A stretch of 64,000 nucleotides of DNA from the NCBI GenBank assembly GCA_015709655.1, contig CP054181.1:733262-797261 (forward strand), in the 5' to 3' direction. The notes beneath the pieces are model-generated. The model had not been told where the DNA came from, made no database searches, and was given only the letters and a program-made list of their open reading frames with translations. Source of the DNA: Ignavibacteria bacterium. Its GTDB lineage: Bacteria; Bacteroidota; Ignavibacteria; Kapaibacteriales; Kapaibacteriaceae. Within the stretch, counting starts at the first letter, position 1. Each line of letters starts with the position of its first letter. A program made the translations under genes and the position numbers. This document shows, in pieces, positions 37,487 to 47,174 of the stretch.

Positions 37487-38808
37487 CTCAGTAACTGCGC
37501 CTTGATAATTACCCTGCTGCTTTCTTCGTCAAACGAGGAATCGTTCACCGGCACAGCAACTAATAAAATATTATACAACCCCTGTGATGCTATGGAAGGG
37601 GCTTTAAACCGGAGCTCATAGCCAATGCCTATTGCGTATTCAACATTTTCAATCGGTACCCCCTGATCGTTTTCAAGGTAGCCAATCAGCCGTCCGCCCA
37701 GATCAAAAACCTTTGCGGTAAGCCTCAGCCTGTCGTCAACATTAAACCGGACAGTGGTTTGGTCCTGAAACGGATTCTCAAGGATCCGGGCATTTGATAT
37801 GATTGCGTTGGGAATGTATAAAAACAGAGTATCAATAATCTGTAGGGTATCGCCATAATACGGCAGGCGCTTGCCAATCAGTCGGTAGGCATAGGTTTCC
37901 CTGCGGTATTCCACCTGGTCATACAGGCTGTCGTGTACCTGCGGTTCCAGACAGTAGCAGCTTCGCAGACGCGGTTCATTCAGGTAGGTAAGCTGCGAAC
38001 GTCCCTGAAAATCCAGGACTTCGGGCTGCTGTCTGTTCACCAGAGCACGCTCGATGATGTAGCCTTCGTAACAGTGTTCGTCGCTGACGGTAAAGCCAAG
38101 CTGCACCTGCATATCGCCGATGTACGAGCCATAAAAATGAAAGATAGCGCCACAGGTGTCGGGAGGTGGAAGCCGTTCTTCGTACTCAACCACCATTGGC
38201 GGGTTGTCATGCCTGTTAAACCAGGTGTTACGTCCGCTGCCGTTTCCGGTTACACTGTCGTGATCAATTTTAAATGCCGCCGCCTGATAGTAATCTGAAG
38301 GCTGAACAATGGCAAGCTGCTCGGGTACGTACGATCCGTCGGTGCTGGTAATGATAAACCGTCCAAGCCGCAAGGAGTCTGTTGTAGAGGGAATTGAATA
38401 GGCATTCTGAACGCTGTCCGGACCCAGGATGTTCACCACCAGATCGCCATTTACGATGTTGTAGTCCAGCGTGTATGCATTCATAGACGCTGAATCGAAC
38501 GGCACCAGCTGCAGGTCACAGCTATCATAAACAAATTGAATTTTATGAACTGCCGGATTATAGCCCCCGGTTGGAGCAAGATCGGTGCTTTGCAGCCGGA
38601 TGGTGATGTTGGCAAAGTACTGCCACCGCTCGGTAAGGCGCCGGAGCACCAGGTCGAACGTAGCGCGGTCGTACTTGGGATCAAGTGCGGGCTTCACCAC
38701 CAGGCGGGCATCGGGTGTTTGCGCCTGTGCCACCACTGCCGTAACAAGAAGACAGAAAACGGCAGCAATGAGCATCACCGGTTTATGATGGTTAGCGTGG
38801 CGCAACAC
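37483..38808 (-). CDS. Secreted protein with T9SS type-A sorting domain
   Basis: 441-aa exported protein: basic N-terminus then a hydrophobic segment (VMLIAAVFCLLVTAVVAQAQ). The middle has several Cys residues (YDSCDLQLV, PDTCGAIFHF, SCYCLEP) and an Fn3-like part (CYEGYIIERALVNRQQP). The last 95 residues match a T9SS type-A sorting domain: RILENPFQDQTTVRFNV, AKVFDLGGRLIGYL, then QGLYNILLVAVP and IIKAQLLR. The first ATG overlaps the upstream gene by 17 bp; an internal ATG at 38775 is an alternative start. Specific function unknown. Confidence 0.78.
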   Translation of the reverse strand: MLRHANHHKPVMLIAAVFCLLVTAVVAQAQTPDARLVVKPALDPKYDRATFDLVLRRLTERWQYFANITIRLQSTDLAPTGGYNPAVHKIQFVYDSCDLQLVPFDSASMNAYTLDYNIVNGDLVVNILGPDSVQNAYSIPSTTDSLRLGRFIITSTDGSYVPEQLAIVQPSDYYQAAAFKIDHDSVTGNGSGRNTWFNRHDNPPMVVEYEERLPPPDTCGAIFHFYGSYIGDMQVQLGFTVSDEHCYEGYIIERALVNRQQPEVLDFQGRSQLTYLNEPRLRSCYCLEPQVHDSLYDQVEYRRETYAYRLIGKRLPYYGDTLQIIDTLFLYIPNAIISNARILENPFQDQTTVRFNVDDRLRLTAKVFDLGGRLIGYLENDQGVPIENVEYAIGIGYELRFKAPSIASQGLYNILLVAVPVNDSSFDEESSRVIIKAQLLR

Positions 38809-40894
38809 TCAGTCTGCCTCTGTTATTCCATGAAACGTTAGCGTCGCGTGTTGTGACGATACCGTTTAAGTCGGTATCGGTCAGCAGGTATCCCTCAAGG
38901 TTCCGTGTGCCCCAGATCAGGTTGTAATCAGAGCGTGCAATCTCATCAGCCCCTTCCACTTCGCCTGCAATGAGGGCAAAGAAACGCCGTCCGCTGCTGG
39001 TGCCCACCAGCTTCTCTGCGGCAGCACCTCCCAGCAGGCCGCTGCCGGTGGTAAGGTCAAGCACAAAGCCAAGGTTGGAGCGGTCCACAACAACTTTATC
39101 CTCGGTAACCACGGCAAGGTGGTTACGATGGCGGAACACAAGGTTATACAGGCCTGCATCAATGCCTTCAACAATGGGCGGACGCAGCGTACGCGGATCC
39201 AGCACCGCACCGGTGGTCGTGAGCAGCAGGTTCTGCACCAACTCGGCGGGCCCCGAGCCGGTTGGTGTTTTGCGGTACTCAACGGTAACCCAGTCAACAA
39301 TACTGTCGCCAATAACGATGGCCGTATCGGTTAGTCTTTTCGGATCAAGAGTGTACGGATACACAGCCGGTGCCATTGTCGGGATTCTGCCGGCGGCTGC
39401 AAGGTCGGCTGCCATAACGGGAGTGAAGTCTTCACCGTAGGTCCGAATGGGTCCTTCCAGCAGCAGCCGCGTGTTGAGTACCCAGATTGGGCCTGTGGAC
39501 AGTCCGATGGCAAAGTCGCCGCTGGCACGCACCATGCCTGCCGTACTAAAGCGCCATGCTTCCATGGGATTCGATGTTGCTGTGGTTGGCAACTGCGAGA
39601 AGCCGTAGGGGTTGTATGAAAGACCATTGTAACGCATGAGCACCAGCTGGGTTTCCTGTCCCACAAGCTGCGGTATTGTTTCTACAACCTGCGGTGTTTC
39701 AAGTCCGTCAATTTCTTTATTACGCCATGCGTAGCCAATGGTAAGCATGTAGGTGCTGTCGGCAACACGGTCGCCATTGGCGTCGCGTGCTTCGAGCTGC
39801 AGGTATCGGTCAACCTTGTAGGTAATGTCGGTAAGGGGCTCGGGCACGGTTTTGGGTTTACTTCGTATTGCGTACTGCACTACTGCACCGCGGCCGGCGG
39901 CATCATCAAATTTAATTGACGTAAACCTGTTATTCATGACCATGGTTTTCCCCTCAACCAGGGTAGTACGGACCATGGTTCCGTTCACTTCGGGCCACAT
40001 TCCCTTAAAATCGGGATCGTTGACCGATGCATATCGGAGTTCATAACGCTTGCCGGTATCGGGTTCGGTAAAGATGTGTCCGCGCAGAATAAGCGAGTCA
40101 TTCACGGTAATGCTGTACGGTAGTGAGAGTCCGGCAACGTCATCATTTACAAGGTGCCCAATAGCCGAGGAATTTCTGATCATCTCGGGTCCACCACGCA
40201 TGGCGCTGTCACCATAATACCTCAGGTGCATGCGGGTATCCCATGCGGGTTCCATAGCAATCGATCCGCTGTCATCACGCCACAGCCACGACTGATTGAG
40301 CATGGCAATGTTGTCAGTAGCCGAGTTATCAAGTCTGCCGTGTTGCAGGTCTAAGCGCTCAACCACCTGTAATCCGCCACCGTGCGTGATGCGCGCACCG
40401 GCGTTATTGTCAAGTTCCACAATTGGAATGCTGCCTGTGCCGCTAATATCCTGTAGTTCGGTGCCGCGAAGCACAAACCTTCCGTATCTGGCACCGGGGT
40501 TAATATGTCCGTCATGCACAACCGTCCGGTTTGCCTGTATCCAGGTGTCGGGAATCAGCGTAAAGGTCACGGAACTGTCAAGCGACCAGAAGAGGCTGTC
40601 TGCCACCAGAGGCCGAAGGGGGCTAAGGATCATCTTCCGGCTTTTGCCTTCAAAGTGCACGTTGGCGTAGGTTAGCTGGGCAACAAGCTGCGAGTCAGCG
40701 GCGTAGTTGCGTTCGTAGCGGACAATACCGCCAATACTGTCCTGCGTGAACTGCGCGTCACCCCTGATTTTAATGGTACCTGTATTGCGGATTTCGCCTT
40801 CGGAGAACAGCGAGCTGGGCTGCTGACTGACGGCAATGGTAACTGCCGATAGCAGCACGCACCAGATAATTGCATTGTTTAACTTTTGTGTCAT
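38792..40894 (-). CDS. Large secreted protein with dockerin-like C-terminal loop
   Basis: 700-aa secreted protein with signal peptide (AIIWCVLLSAVTIAVSQQ). The N-terminal third has parallel-beta-helix-like repeats (GEIRNTGTIKIRGDA, GGGLQVVERLDLQHGRLD). The C-terminus ends with one calcium-loop motif DTDLNGIVTTRDA (about residues 676-688), the 12-residue dockerin/EF-hand pattern, followed by NVSWNNRGR. Such tails occur on large surface proteins of Bacteroidota. It shares the N-terminal N-x-G-x-I style with the next gene upstream, to which it is coupled by a 4-bp overlap (40891-40894). No enzymatic signature was seen. Confidence 0.7.
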   Translation of the reverse strand: MTQKLNNAIIWCVLLSAVTIAVSQQPSSLFSEGEIRNTGTIKIRGDAQFTQDSIGGIVRYERNYAADSQLVAQLTYANVHFEGKSRKMILSPLRPLVADSLFWSLDSSVTFTLIPDTWIQANRTVVHDGHINPGARYGRFVLRGTELQDISGTGSIPIVELDNNAGARITHGGGLQVVERLDLQHGRLDNSATDNIAMLNQSWLWRDDSGSIAMEPAWDTRMHLRYYGDSAMRGGPEMIRNSSAIGHLVNDDVAGLSLPYSITVNDSLILRGHIFTEPDTGKRYELRYASVNDPDFKGMWPEVNGTMVRTTLVEGKTMVMNNRFTSIKFDDAAGRGAVVQYAIRSKPKTVPEPLTDITYKVDRYLQLEARDANGDRVADSTYMLTIGYAWRNKEIDGLETPQVVETIPQLVGQETQLVLMRYNGLSYNPYGFSQLPTTATSNPMEAWRFSTAGMVRASGDFAIGLSTGPIWVLNTRLLLEGPIRTYGEDFTPVMAADLAAAGRIPTMAPAVYPYTLDPKRLTDTAIVIGDSIVDWVTVEYRKTPTGSGPAELVQNLLLTTTGAVLDPRTLRPPIVEGIDAGLYNLVFRHRNHLAVVTEDKVVVDRSNLGFVLDLTTGSGLLGGAAAEKLVGTSSGRRFFALIAGEVEGADEIARSDYNLIWGTRNLEGYLLTDTDLNGIVTTRDANVSWNNRGRLSVAPR

Positions 40895-43011
40895 GGCACA
40901 CCCACAAGTACGGTACCTGCGTTATTAACGGCGGCACCGGGTGCCACAATCAGGTTGGGTGTTAAAAAGCTGCTACCACGATACACAATTAAACCGCCGT
41001 CGATATTGTCGGCACTTGTATCAAGAGCGTCGGCCTGCACAAACGAGGGAACAATACGCTGAGAGAGCAGGCTGACGGTGGAGTCGGGTACTAACGAAAA
41101 TGAGTTCCAGACGCCGGGGGCTTCGTAGCCAAACAACAGGGCGCTGTTGGGCGAGCTGCCAATGATAACCTGACGCGCCATACTGTCGGGATAGGCTTCC
41201 CGGATGGAATAGTAATCATTGGCGCGCACATAGCCGGTATGCACCGTAAAGCCGTCAATGATCACCCTGTCCTCCGGTTCCGGCTCCCGCGCTTCGTCCC
41301 ACGTAAACGGATTACTCCAGCGTCCGGAAGCAACTGCCTTGAGCACATCACGGCTTGCACGCAACAACAGGTCGTTGCCGTTGTCCAGACGCAGGTTGTC
41401 AGGTCCGGCACTGGCAATGCCGGTAAGCTCAACATACGCAATGCCGGTACTTTGGGAAAGCGGACGCCGGGTGTAGGTTGGCGGTACGGTAGGTGTGAGT
41501 TTAATGGAGTGTTCGTTTGGCGGCGCGAAGGCATTATACATTTTTACCAGTCGCTCCGATGTTGTGGGCACCCATGTTGACGGGATGTCGGTGACCTTGT
41601 ATCCTGCCCTGATTTTAGCCTGCCAACTGCCTTCGGCGGTGACGGTAATTTTTCTGAAGATATCGGTCTGGTCGTTATAGTCGTTCGGACGTGTTTGCGG
41701 CCGAACGTCCATGGTAAATTCCTGTGGCAGTACGCTAAACAGTGAGTGGGTTTCACTGTTGTTATACACATACGCCTTGTTAGTGTCGGCCCCCCTCAGC
41801 AAACGTCTGAAGGCGCCAATAACTTCAGCATTATTGGTGTAGGTAGCGTCGCCTACGGTTAGGCTCATGGTATGCGGTACCATCATCACATTGGTGTCGC
41901 GCACCATAAGTGCCGATGCCACGTACACGTTGCCGTTAGCGGTTTTCAGTGTGTTGGCGGTGGTAAGGTTCCCGTACGGATTCGATTCGGCTGTAGCCTG
42001 AATTACTTGCGGATCCTGTTGTCCTGCGTATTCCACCAGCGAGGTAGGATGGAAGGTGGCATTGGTGTAGTTGGGATAGGCATTCCGGTAGTCACCAAGA
42101 ACCAGAAGGTGGGTGTTCTCACCCATGGCAAGCTGAGCGGCGGCGTTATTCTGTAATCCAACCACAATATCGGGATAGATGATAACGGTGTCGGAATGAT
42201 CGGCAACAACAAACAAACCATTGGCAACATCTACATTGGCATGCAGGTGGGTTAGCCCCCAGCCGGTGGTCTGACGTCCGCCTGCCCAAATCGTTACCTG
42301 TGCGTTCACAAACGAGTGCGAGCCCCAGGTAAAGTCGCCTTCAACGTACAGCGGGCTTACCGTGTCATTCCAAAAGACTCCGTCCATACGCACTTCGTAG
42401 CCGGATGCCACGGTTTTTGGACCGTGCAGCAGGGTCATGTTGTTATACCGGTTTACTGTCCCGCTCAGCTCCTTCTCCTGCATGATGTACTGTGGTTCGG
42501 TACCGTCGTAAAAAAAGGTGCCATTGTAGGTGCGCGGACCCGAGAGGAAGATGGTGTACTGTTCCGACACGAAGACACTGTCGGGTATCAGTTTCCCAGC
42601 CTTGTCGGCCATTTCTAAATTTTTATAATACCGTTGCTGTACCAGTTGCTGTCCATCCGCCGGTTGTGCATACCGCACCATCCCGGGAACCCGCCACTGC
42701 GGGTTATGTCCCAGTGCCGTAGCCCCTTTCGTATCACCCGCACCGTCAGTAAACGTATTGCCGGTTCCTTCGAACTGAATGATGTTGTTGGAGATATTCG
42801 AGTAGGGCGCATCGTTCTTAAAGGTTCCGTTGTTATCACGGAATCTGATAACGCCGCTGTTGATAACGGTACCGGTGACGCTGTTTTCAAGGTTCTGAGC
42901 GTTACCGTGCACGGTTCCCCACCCAACAAAAAGACACAGGAGCAGAACCACACCGGCAGGTATTGGGTTCCGCGACTGCGAATGGGTTGTATGGTTATAG
43001 CTGTTCAGCAC
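40891..43011 (-). CDS. Large secreted beta-helix-type protein with G8-like segment
   Basis: 706-aa exported protein with a signal peptide (VVLLLCLFVGWGTVHGNAQ) after a 20-residue polar N-terminus. Beta-strand repeats (SGVIRFRDNNGTF, NNIIQFEGTGNTF) suggest a beta-helix or adhesin-like rod. Near residue 570 the segment SGRWSNPFTWDEAREPEPED followed by VIIDGFTVHTG resembles the start of a G8 domain. No T9SS sorting domain is seen at the C-terminus, which ends with strands (LTPNLIVAPGAAVNNAG). It lies 11 bp after the small secreted protein gene. Function unknown; structural or adhesive role inferred from the repeats. Confidence 0.7.
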   Translation of the reverse strand: MLNSYNHTTHSQSRNPIPAGVVLLLCLFVGWGTVHGNAQNLENSVTGTVINSGVIRFRDNNGTFKNDAPYSNISNNIIQFEGTGNTFTDGAGDTKGATALGHNPQWRVPGMVRYAQPADGQQLVQQRYYKNLEMADKAGKLIPDSVFVSEQYTIFLSGPRTYNGTFFYDGTEPQYIMQEKELSGTVNRYNNMTLLHGPKTVASGYEVRMDGVFWNDTVSPLYVEGDFTWGSHSFVNAQVTIWAGGRQTTGWGLTHLHANVDVANGLFVVADHSDTVIIYPDIVVGLQNNAAAQLAMGENTHLLVLGDYRNAYPNYTNATFHPTSLVEYAGQQDPQVIQATAESNPYGNLTTANTLKTANGNVYVASALMVRDTNVMMVPHTMSLTVGDATYTNNAEVIGAFRRLLRGADTNKAYVYNNSETHSLFSVLPQEFTMDVRPQTRPNDYNDQTDIFRKITVTAEGSWQAKIRAGYKVTDIPSTWVPTTSERLVKMYNAFAPPNEHSIKLTPTVPPTYTRRPLSQSTGIAYVELTGIASAGPDNLRLDNGNDLLLRASRDVLKAVASGRWSNPFTWDEAREPEPEDRVIIDGFTVHTGYVRANDYYSIREAYPDSMARQVIIGSSPNSALLFGYEAPGVWNSFSLVPDSTVSLLSQRIVPSFVQADALDTSADNIDGGLIVYRGSSFLTPNLIVAPGAAVNNAGTVLVGVP

Positions 43012-43022
43012 GATACGTTTGC

Positions 43023-43406
43023 CTATGGCTTCCCGATAACAATTTCGCCTTCGTTGTTCAGGGTTCCGCTGTTGCGGATTGTACCTTCAATCGTTAAAAC
43101 ACCGGGCTTGTACCGCCAGCATGTTGCCGTCTGCCTGATCTCCAGGTCACCGGTAATTAAACCGGAGGCGTCCATGTACAGGTACAGGCCGCCGGTTATC
43201 ACCGAAACCGAGCCGTGAAACTCCACGGTGGAGAGGTTCATTGCGTTAATTCGTCCGGCATCAATCCGGGTGTCGCCCGATACATACAACAGTCCCCCGC
43301 CGGTAACAGTAATGGTTTCACCACTGTTTACCAGTACCGTTTGCTGTGCTTGCACAGAGGCAAGTGACAGGAGGCCAAGGGCTGTTATGATAATGAACTT
43401 TATCAT
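43023..43406 (-). CDS. Small secreted beta-solenoid-like protein
   Basis: 127-aa exported protein: signal peptide (FIIITALGLLSLASVQAQ) followed by repeated short strands separated by Gly/Asn turns (GGGLLYVSGDTRIDAG, STVEFHGSVSVITGG, GVLTIEGTIRNSGTLNN). The NSGTL/EGEIVIG end resembles the N-terminal repeats of the two large proteins that follow, so this may be a stand-alone version of that fold. It sits 28 bp after the fibre gene and 11 bp before the next one. No family recognised. Confidence 0.65.
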   Translation of the reverse strand: MIKFIIITALGLLSLASVQAQQTVLVNSGETITVTGGGLLYVSGDTRIDAGRINAMNLSTVEFHGSVSVITGGLYLYMDASGLITGDLEIRQTATCWRYKPGVLTIEGTIRNSGTLNNEGEIVIGKP

Positions 43407-43434
43407 CCGGGTACCGAGTGCGACACCGTCGCGC

Positions 43435-45264
43435 TTAGTTATCGCTCCTGAACAGTTCTATCCATACCGACTGTGTGCTATCCCAGAGTAGCGTAATGGT
43501 ATCCTGATTTTGGAGTTGCACGTTGGCATTCATTGCCATGTTGCCGCCGTTAACGATTTCTACGCCATTGGTGCCTGTGGCAACGCATCTGATAATCAGA
43601 CGCAAGCCGTCGTACGCGCCGTTGGCAAGGGTTACCGTGCGGTTGGCCGGACCGTTATTGCTGCTTAACCGCAAAAAGGTAATGCCGTCAAGCTGTGCAG
43701 CGGTTATCGCCTGGTCATCGGCGGTAACATTAACGGTATTTACAACACTGTTCACAACAGTTGTCCATTCCAGGGTTGCACTGCTACTTGTAGCACCCGA
43801 GGCAATGGAGAGAACCTGGCCGGTTTTACCAATGGATGACGGCAGGGTGTAGGTGTTGTTAGCAGACATGCTGGATGGTGCCTGCAAGGCTACGTAGTTG
43901 GCAACTCCGGGAAACGAGCCGGTAGAACCGTACGATTCATAAAACCTGAGCTGACGCTGCGTACCGTCATTATTGGCAAGCCAGAGGTCGGCATTGGCAA
44001 TAACAAACGACGCTGCTGCCGAGACCGACATAGCACTGTTCTTGCCGTTAAAACCAAACGAGCCGTCGGCGCCGGAGGCAAGCGTCATGGCTTGTCCGCC
44101 CGGGATTGCTGCGTAGTCCGAGCCAATGGTGTTGTTTTGTCCGCCGCCAATAAAGCTGTAGCTGCCGGTAATGTTGTTGTTATTCCCACCGGTAATCGAG
44201 CTGTGGGTGCCGGTACTCATCACATTATCTTCACCACCGCCAATCACGCCGTAGTCCTGACCGTTATTGTTATCGCGTCCGCCGCCAATCACGGCATAGT
44301 CACCGCTGATTTCGTTATCGTCGCCGCCGCCAATGGCAGAGGCAACACCGCTGACGCTGTTACCGTCACCGGCACCAATAAACGAGTATTCGCCACTGAC
44401 GCTGTTGTTATTCCCTCCACCGATAGCGCTGCGCTTACCTGACGCGGTGTTATTTGATCCGCCACCCACAACGGCAGCCGTATCGGTGGCCTTGTTGTTA
44501 GCACCGCCGCCAATTACCGTGTACATTCCGCTGGCAAGGTTGCTTGCACCCCCGCCAATAAATGAGTTGCCACCGGAGATGGTGTTGTTTTGTCCGCCGC
44601 CAACAAAGCTGTTGGTGCCGGTAGAGGTGACGCTGTTGCCTTGGCCGCCACCAATACCTGAGTTCTGTCCACCGCTGGAATTGGAAAGCCCGCCCAATAC
44701 TGCCGAGCCGGTACCGCTGGCGGTGTTGTTTTCACCGCCAACAACCGAGGCTTTTGCACCCGAGGCGGTGTTGCCCATGCCGCCAAGAACAAGCGAGTAG
44801 TCGCCGCTGGCAGTGTTATTACGTCCGCCCGCAATGAGCGAATAATTGCCGCTGGCGGTTTGCGAGGGGTTGGTGCGCGATCCCTGAAAGTCGTTAGACC
44901 ATGCCCCGGGTGTACCGGTAATACCGCCTTCGTTCAGCGGACCCACCCTGCGGAGGTTGCCGTTGGTGCTCGACACAATTTCGAATGACATACCGGTGGG
45001 AACACCCCAGATAAGCTGGTACGGACCGGTGCCGGTAGCCATGAGAGCTAACCCGGACGTTGCCGGCGGCTCCGGCGGCCATACCATGGTGTACGGCGTG
45101 ATGGTAGCGTTGGGTGGTGTAAGCGAAATAAAGTCACCGGGCTGAACGGCACGCTCGATGCGGATTTCCTGGACGGTGATCTGACTGTTCTGTGCCGAAA
45201 GAACGGTGGCAGAGATGATGGCCAATGCCACCACAAGGGTGCGGGATAATACTGTAATTTTCAT
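43435..45264 (-). CDS. Secreted fibre-like protein with 15-residue YadA-head-type repeats (paralog A)
   Basis: 609-aa secreted protein. Signal peptide (LVVALAIISATVLSAQ), a 110-residue N-terminal domain shared with the neighbouring paralog (IRIERAVQPGDFISLTPP), and then about 17 tandem repeats of 15 residues of the form ASGxYSxIGGGxNNT (residues about 137-394). The spacing and the S/G/N positions resemble trimeric autotransporter head repeats that form left-handed beta-rolls. The C-terminal 200 residues end with DTITLLWDSTQSVWIEL and RSDN; no YadA anchor barrel and no T9SS domain are present. The start at 45264 shares one base with the upstream stop (TAATG). A trimeric surface fibre is the likely form. 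Confidence 0.8.
   Translation of the reverse strand: MKITVLSRTLVVALAIISATVLSAQNSQITVQEIRIERAVQPGDFISLTPPNATITPYTMVWPPEPPATSGLALMATGTGPYQLIWGVPTGMSFEIVSSTNGNLRRVGPLNEGGITGTPGAWSNDFQGSRTNPSQTASGNYSLIAGGRNNTASGDYSLVLGGMGNTASGAKASVVGGENNTASGTGSAVLGGLSNSSGGQNSGIGGGQGNSVTSTGTNSFVGGGQNNTISGGNSFIGGGASNLASGMYTVIGGGANNKATDTAAVVGGGSNNTASGKRSAIGGGNNNSVSGEYSFIGAGDGNSVSGVASAIGGGDDNEISGDYAVIGGGRDNNNGQDYGVIGGGEDNVMSTGTHSSITGGNNNNITGSYSFIGGGQNNTIGSDYAAIPGGQAMTLASGADGSFGFNGKNSAMSVSAAASFVIANADLWLANNDGTQRQLRFYESYGSTGSFPGVANYVALQAPSSMSANNTYTLPSSIGKTGQVLSIASGATSSSATLEWTTVVNSVVNTVNVTADDQAITAAQLDGITFLRLSSNNGPANRTVTLANGAYDGLRLIIRCVATGTNGVEIVNGGNMAMNANVQLQNQDTITLLWDSTQSVWIELFRSDN
44085..44856 (-). repeat. About 17 tandem 45-bp repeats (head-type beta-roll)
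   Basis: Region of paralog A coding the 15-residue units. At the DNA level the 45-bp units are diverged in the variable positions but keep the GGxGGxxxxAAC (Gly-Gly-x-Asn) core. Such arrays can gain or lose units in frame. Confidence 0.75.
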
Positions 45265-47144
45265 TAGTTTGCTGACCTCCCAATCTCGATCCATTTTGTG
45301 GATGTGTTGTCCCAAACAAGGGTAATACTGTCAAGTTGATTCAGGTCGGCATTGGCAGCGCCTGCCAGTGCCAGGTTTGCATCGGCGCCATACAACCGTA
45401 CACCGTTGCCTGCCGTTGCGTTGTAAACGTAGAGTGTAACCACCATCCCGTCGGTACTGCCGTTGGAAAGTGTAATTCGGCGGTTTGCGGGTGTGTTGTT
45501 CGGATTGATTTTTACAGGCTGGTCTGCATTAAGCGAGGCTGCGGCAATATTCGTTGTGGCAGCGGTGGCGGTTACGCCGGTTACCGTGTATGCCTTCAGG
45601 ACTGACCATTCGGTGGAGGCTGTGGTGGTAGTGGGTGCCGGTGAGGCCGAAATTACCAGACCCTTCCTGCCGGCGGTGGTAACAATTGATTCCGGCATGG
45701 TGTAGGTGTTGTCAGATGAACCTGCGGTTGACGAAGGGGCTGTAAACCCAACGTAGGCTGTTGCTGCTGCCGGGAAGGCTCCGGTACCACTCTGGGCTTC
45801 GTAAAATCGCACGGCCGTAGGTGTACCGTTGTTGTTGGCAATCCAGATATGGTTGTTATTGATTGCAAAAATGCCGGTAGTTGACACCGAGAATGCCCTG
45901 CTGCTACCGTTAAAGAGCAGTCCGTCCTGTCCGCTGTAGGTGGCGTTCTGTCCGCCCATAATCGTGCCGTACTGCGCCGAGATGGTATTGTTGTACCCAC
46001 CGTTCAGGGTGGCGTAGTTGGACGAGCTCTGGTTCTCGCGTCCACCGCCGATGGTAACGCGGCTGCCGCCGGCTGCGCGGTTTGCCTGCCCGCCCATGAT
46101 GGTGCCCTGCGAGCCGGAAATCTGGTTCTGGCGTCCGCCCAGCAGCGTGCTCTGGTTGCCGCTGGCGGTGTTATTCATGCCGCCAAAAACAGCTACCTGG
46201 TCACTGGAGACTGTGTTATTGTAGCCTGCACCAACAAAGGTATTGTTGCCACTGACGGCGTTATTCATGCCGCCAATAAGTGTGGCTTCGTTGGTTGATG
46301 AAACCGAGTTATGCCATCCGCCAAACAGGATGGCATGGGTGCCGCTGGTTGCGTTATCATAGCCCCCAAACAACGTTGCATTGTCACCCGAGTTGGCGTT
46401 ACTTGCACCACCACCCAGGAAGCCCTGGTTGGCGCTGACGGCATTGTCTGAGCCGCCAAGAACAACGCCGGCGTGACCGCTGACGGCGTTGTCGTCACCC
46501 GACAGTATCACACCTCTGGTAGCGCTGACGGCATTGCTGGTGCCACCCAAAATTCCCGCGGCATAGCCACTGACGGCGTTGGCCGAACCGCCCAAAATTG
46601 CGCTGCTGGTACCGGAAACGGCGTTACCCTGTCCGCCCCCAAGTGCACCAACTGAGGCACTGACGGCATTTGACGAGCCACCCATGATGATCGAGCGGTC
46701 ACCGGTGGCAGTCTGGCCTCCGGAGCGTGATCCCTGAAAATCGCTGGCTATATACCCGGGTGTTACCTGAGGTCCGCCCCCTTCCAGAATGATGGTCTTC
46801 CGCCGAATGTTCATTTGCCAGATGGACTGAACTTCGATCAGCTGGTCAGTAGATATTGCACCAGTCAGCAGCACGCTGTCAGGCGAGGCAAGCTGACTAA
46901 TAAACAACAGTCCGGATCCGGGGCCCGATGCCGGCCAGGTGATCGAGTACGGAGATATAGGCGTGCTCGGGGGTTCAAACGTGATGTACTTTCCCGGATC
47001 GGCATTACGCTCTATCCGAAAGGTTTGCCACGTGACTTCCGAATTCTGAGCCACTGCGTGCGATACATGCACTATCATGCCTGCCCCAAGCAGGATGATT
47101 GCTACCGTTGCGCGCCGTAAGGCTGAGGTCGTGTGCGACGGCAT
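45264..47144 (-). CDS. Secreted fibre-like protein with 15-residue YadA-head-type repeats (paralog B)
   Basis: 626-aa paralog of the gene downstream. Signal peptide (ATVAIILLGAGMIVHVSHAVAQ), N-terminal domain (FRIERNADPGKYITFEPP, then SPYSITWP), and about 18 units of 15 residues such as VSGTSSAILGGSANA (residues about 146-416). The C-terminal region carries IANNNGTPTAVRFYE, shared with paralog A (LANNDGTQRQLRFYE), and ends with SITLVWDNTSTKWIEIG and RSAN. Many VSG/NAV repeats differ from the ASG/NNT style of paralog A, so the two arrays have diverged. No membrane anchor is visible. A homotrimeric rod is inferred from repeat type. Confidence 0.8.
   Translation of the reverse strand: MPSHTTSALRRATVAIILLGAGMIVHVSHAVAQNSEVTWQTFRIERNADPGKYITFEPPSTPISPYSITWPASGPGSGLLFISQLASPDSVLLTGAISTDQLIEVQSIWQMNIRRKTIILEGGGPQVTPGYIASDFQGSRSGGQTATGDRSIIMGGSSNAVSASVGALGGGQGNAVSGTSSAILGGSANAVSGYAAGILGGTSNAVSATRGVILSGDDNAVSGHAGVVLGGSDNAVSANQGFLGGGASNANSGDNATLFGGYDNATSGTHAILFGGWHNSVSSTNEATLIGGMNNAVSGNNTFVGAGYNNTVSSDQVAVFGGMNNTASGNQSTLLGGRQNQISGSQGTIMGGQANRAAGGSRVTIGGGRENQSSSNYATLNGGYNNTISAQYGTIMGGQNATYSGQDGLLFNGSSRAFSVSTTGIFAINNNHIWIANNNGTPTAVRFYEAQSGTGAFPAAATAYVGFTAPSSTAGSSDNTYTMPESIVTTAGRKGLVISASPAPTTTTASTEWSVLKAYTVTGVTATAATTNIAAASLNADQPVKINPNNTPANRRITLSNGSTDGMVVTLYVYNATAGNGVRLYGADANLALAGAANADLNQLDSITLVWDNTSTKWIEIGRSAN
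45897..46709 (-). repeat. About 18 tandem 45-bp repeats (head-type beta-roll)
   Basis: Region of paralog B coding the 15-residue units; one unit is extended to 16 residues (VSSTNEATLIGGMNNA). Repeat identity is low to moderate at the DNA level. Confidence 0.75.
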
Positions 47145-47174
47145 TGTTTCGCTCCCAAATAGTTATAAAAAATG

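Noticed and set aside
44092-44800. Long Pro-rich and Val-rich frames antisense to the head-repeat gene
   Set aside because: They are by-products of the Gly-Gly-x-Asn repeat codons on the opposite strand and have no start signals of their own.
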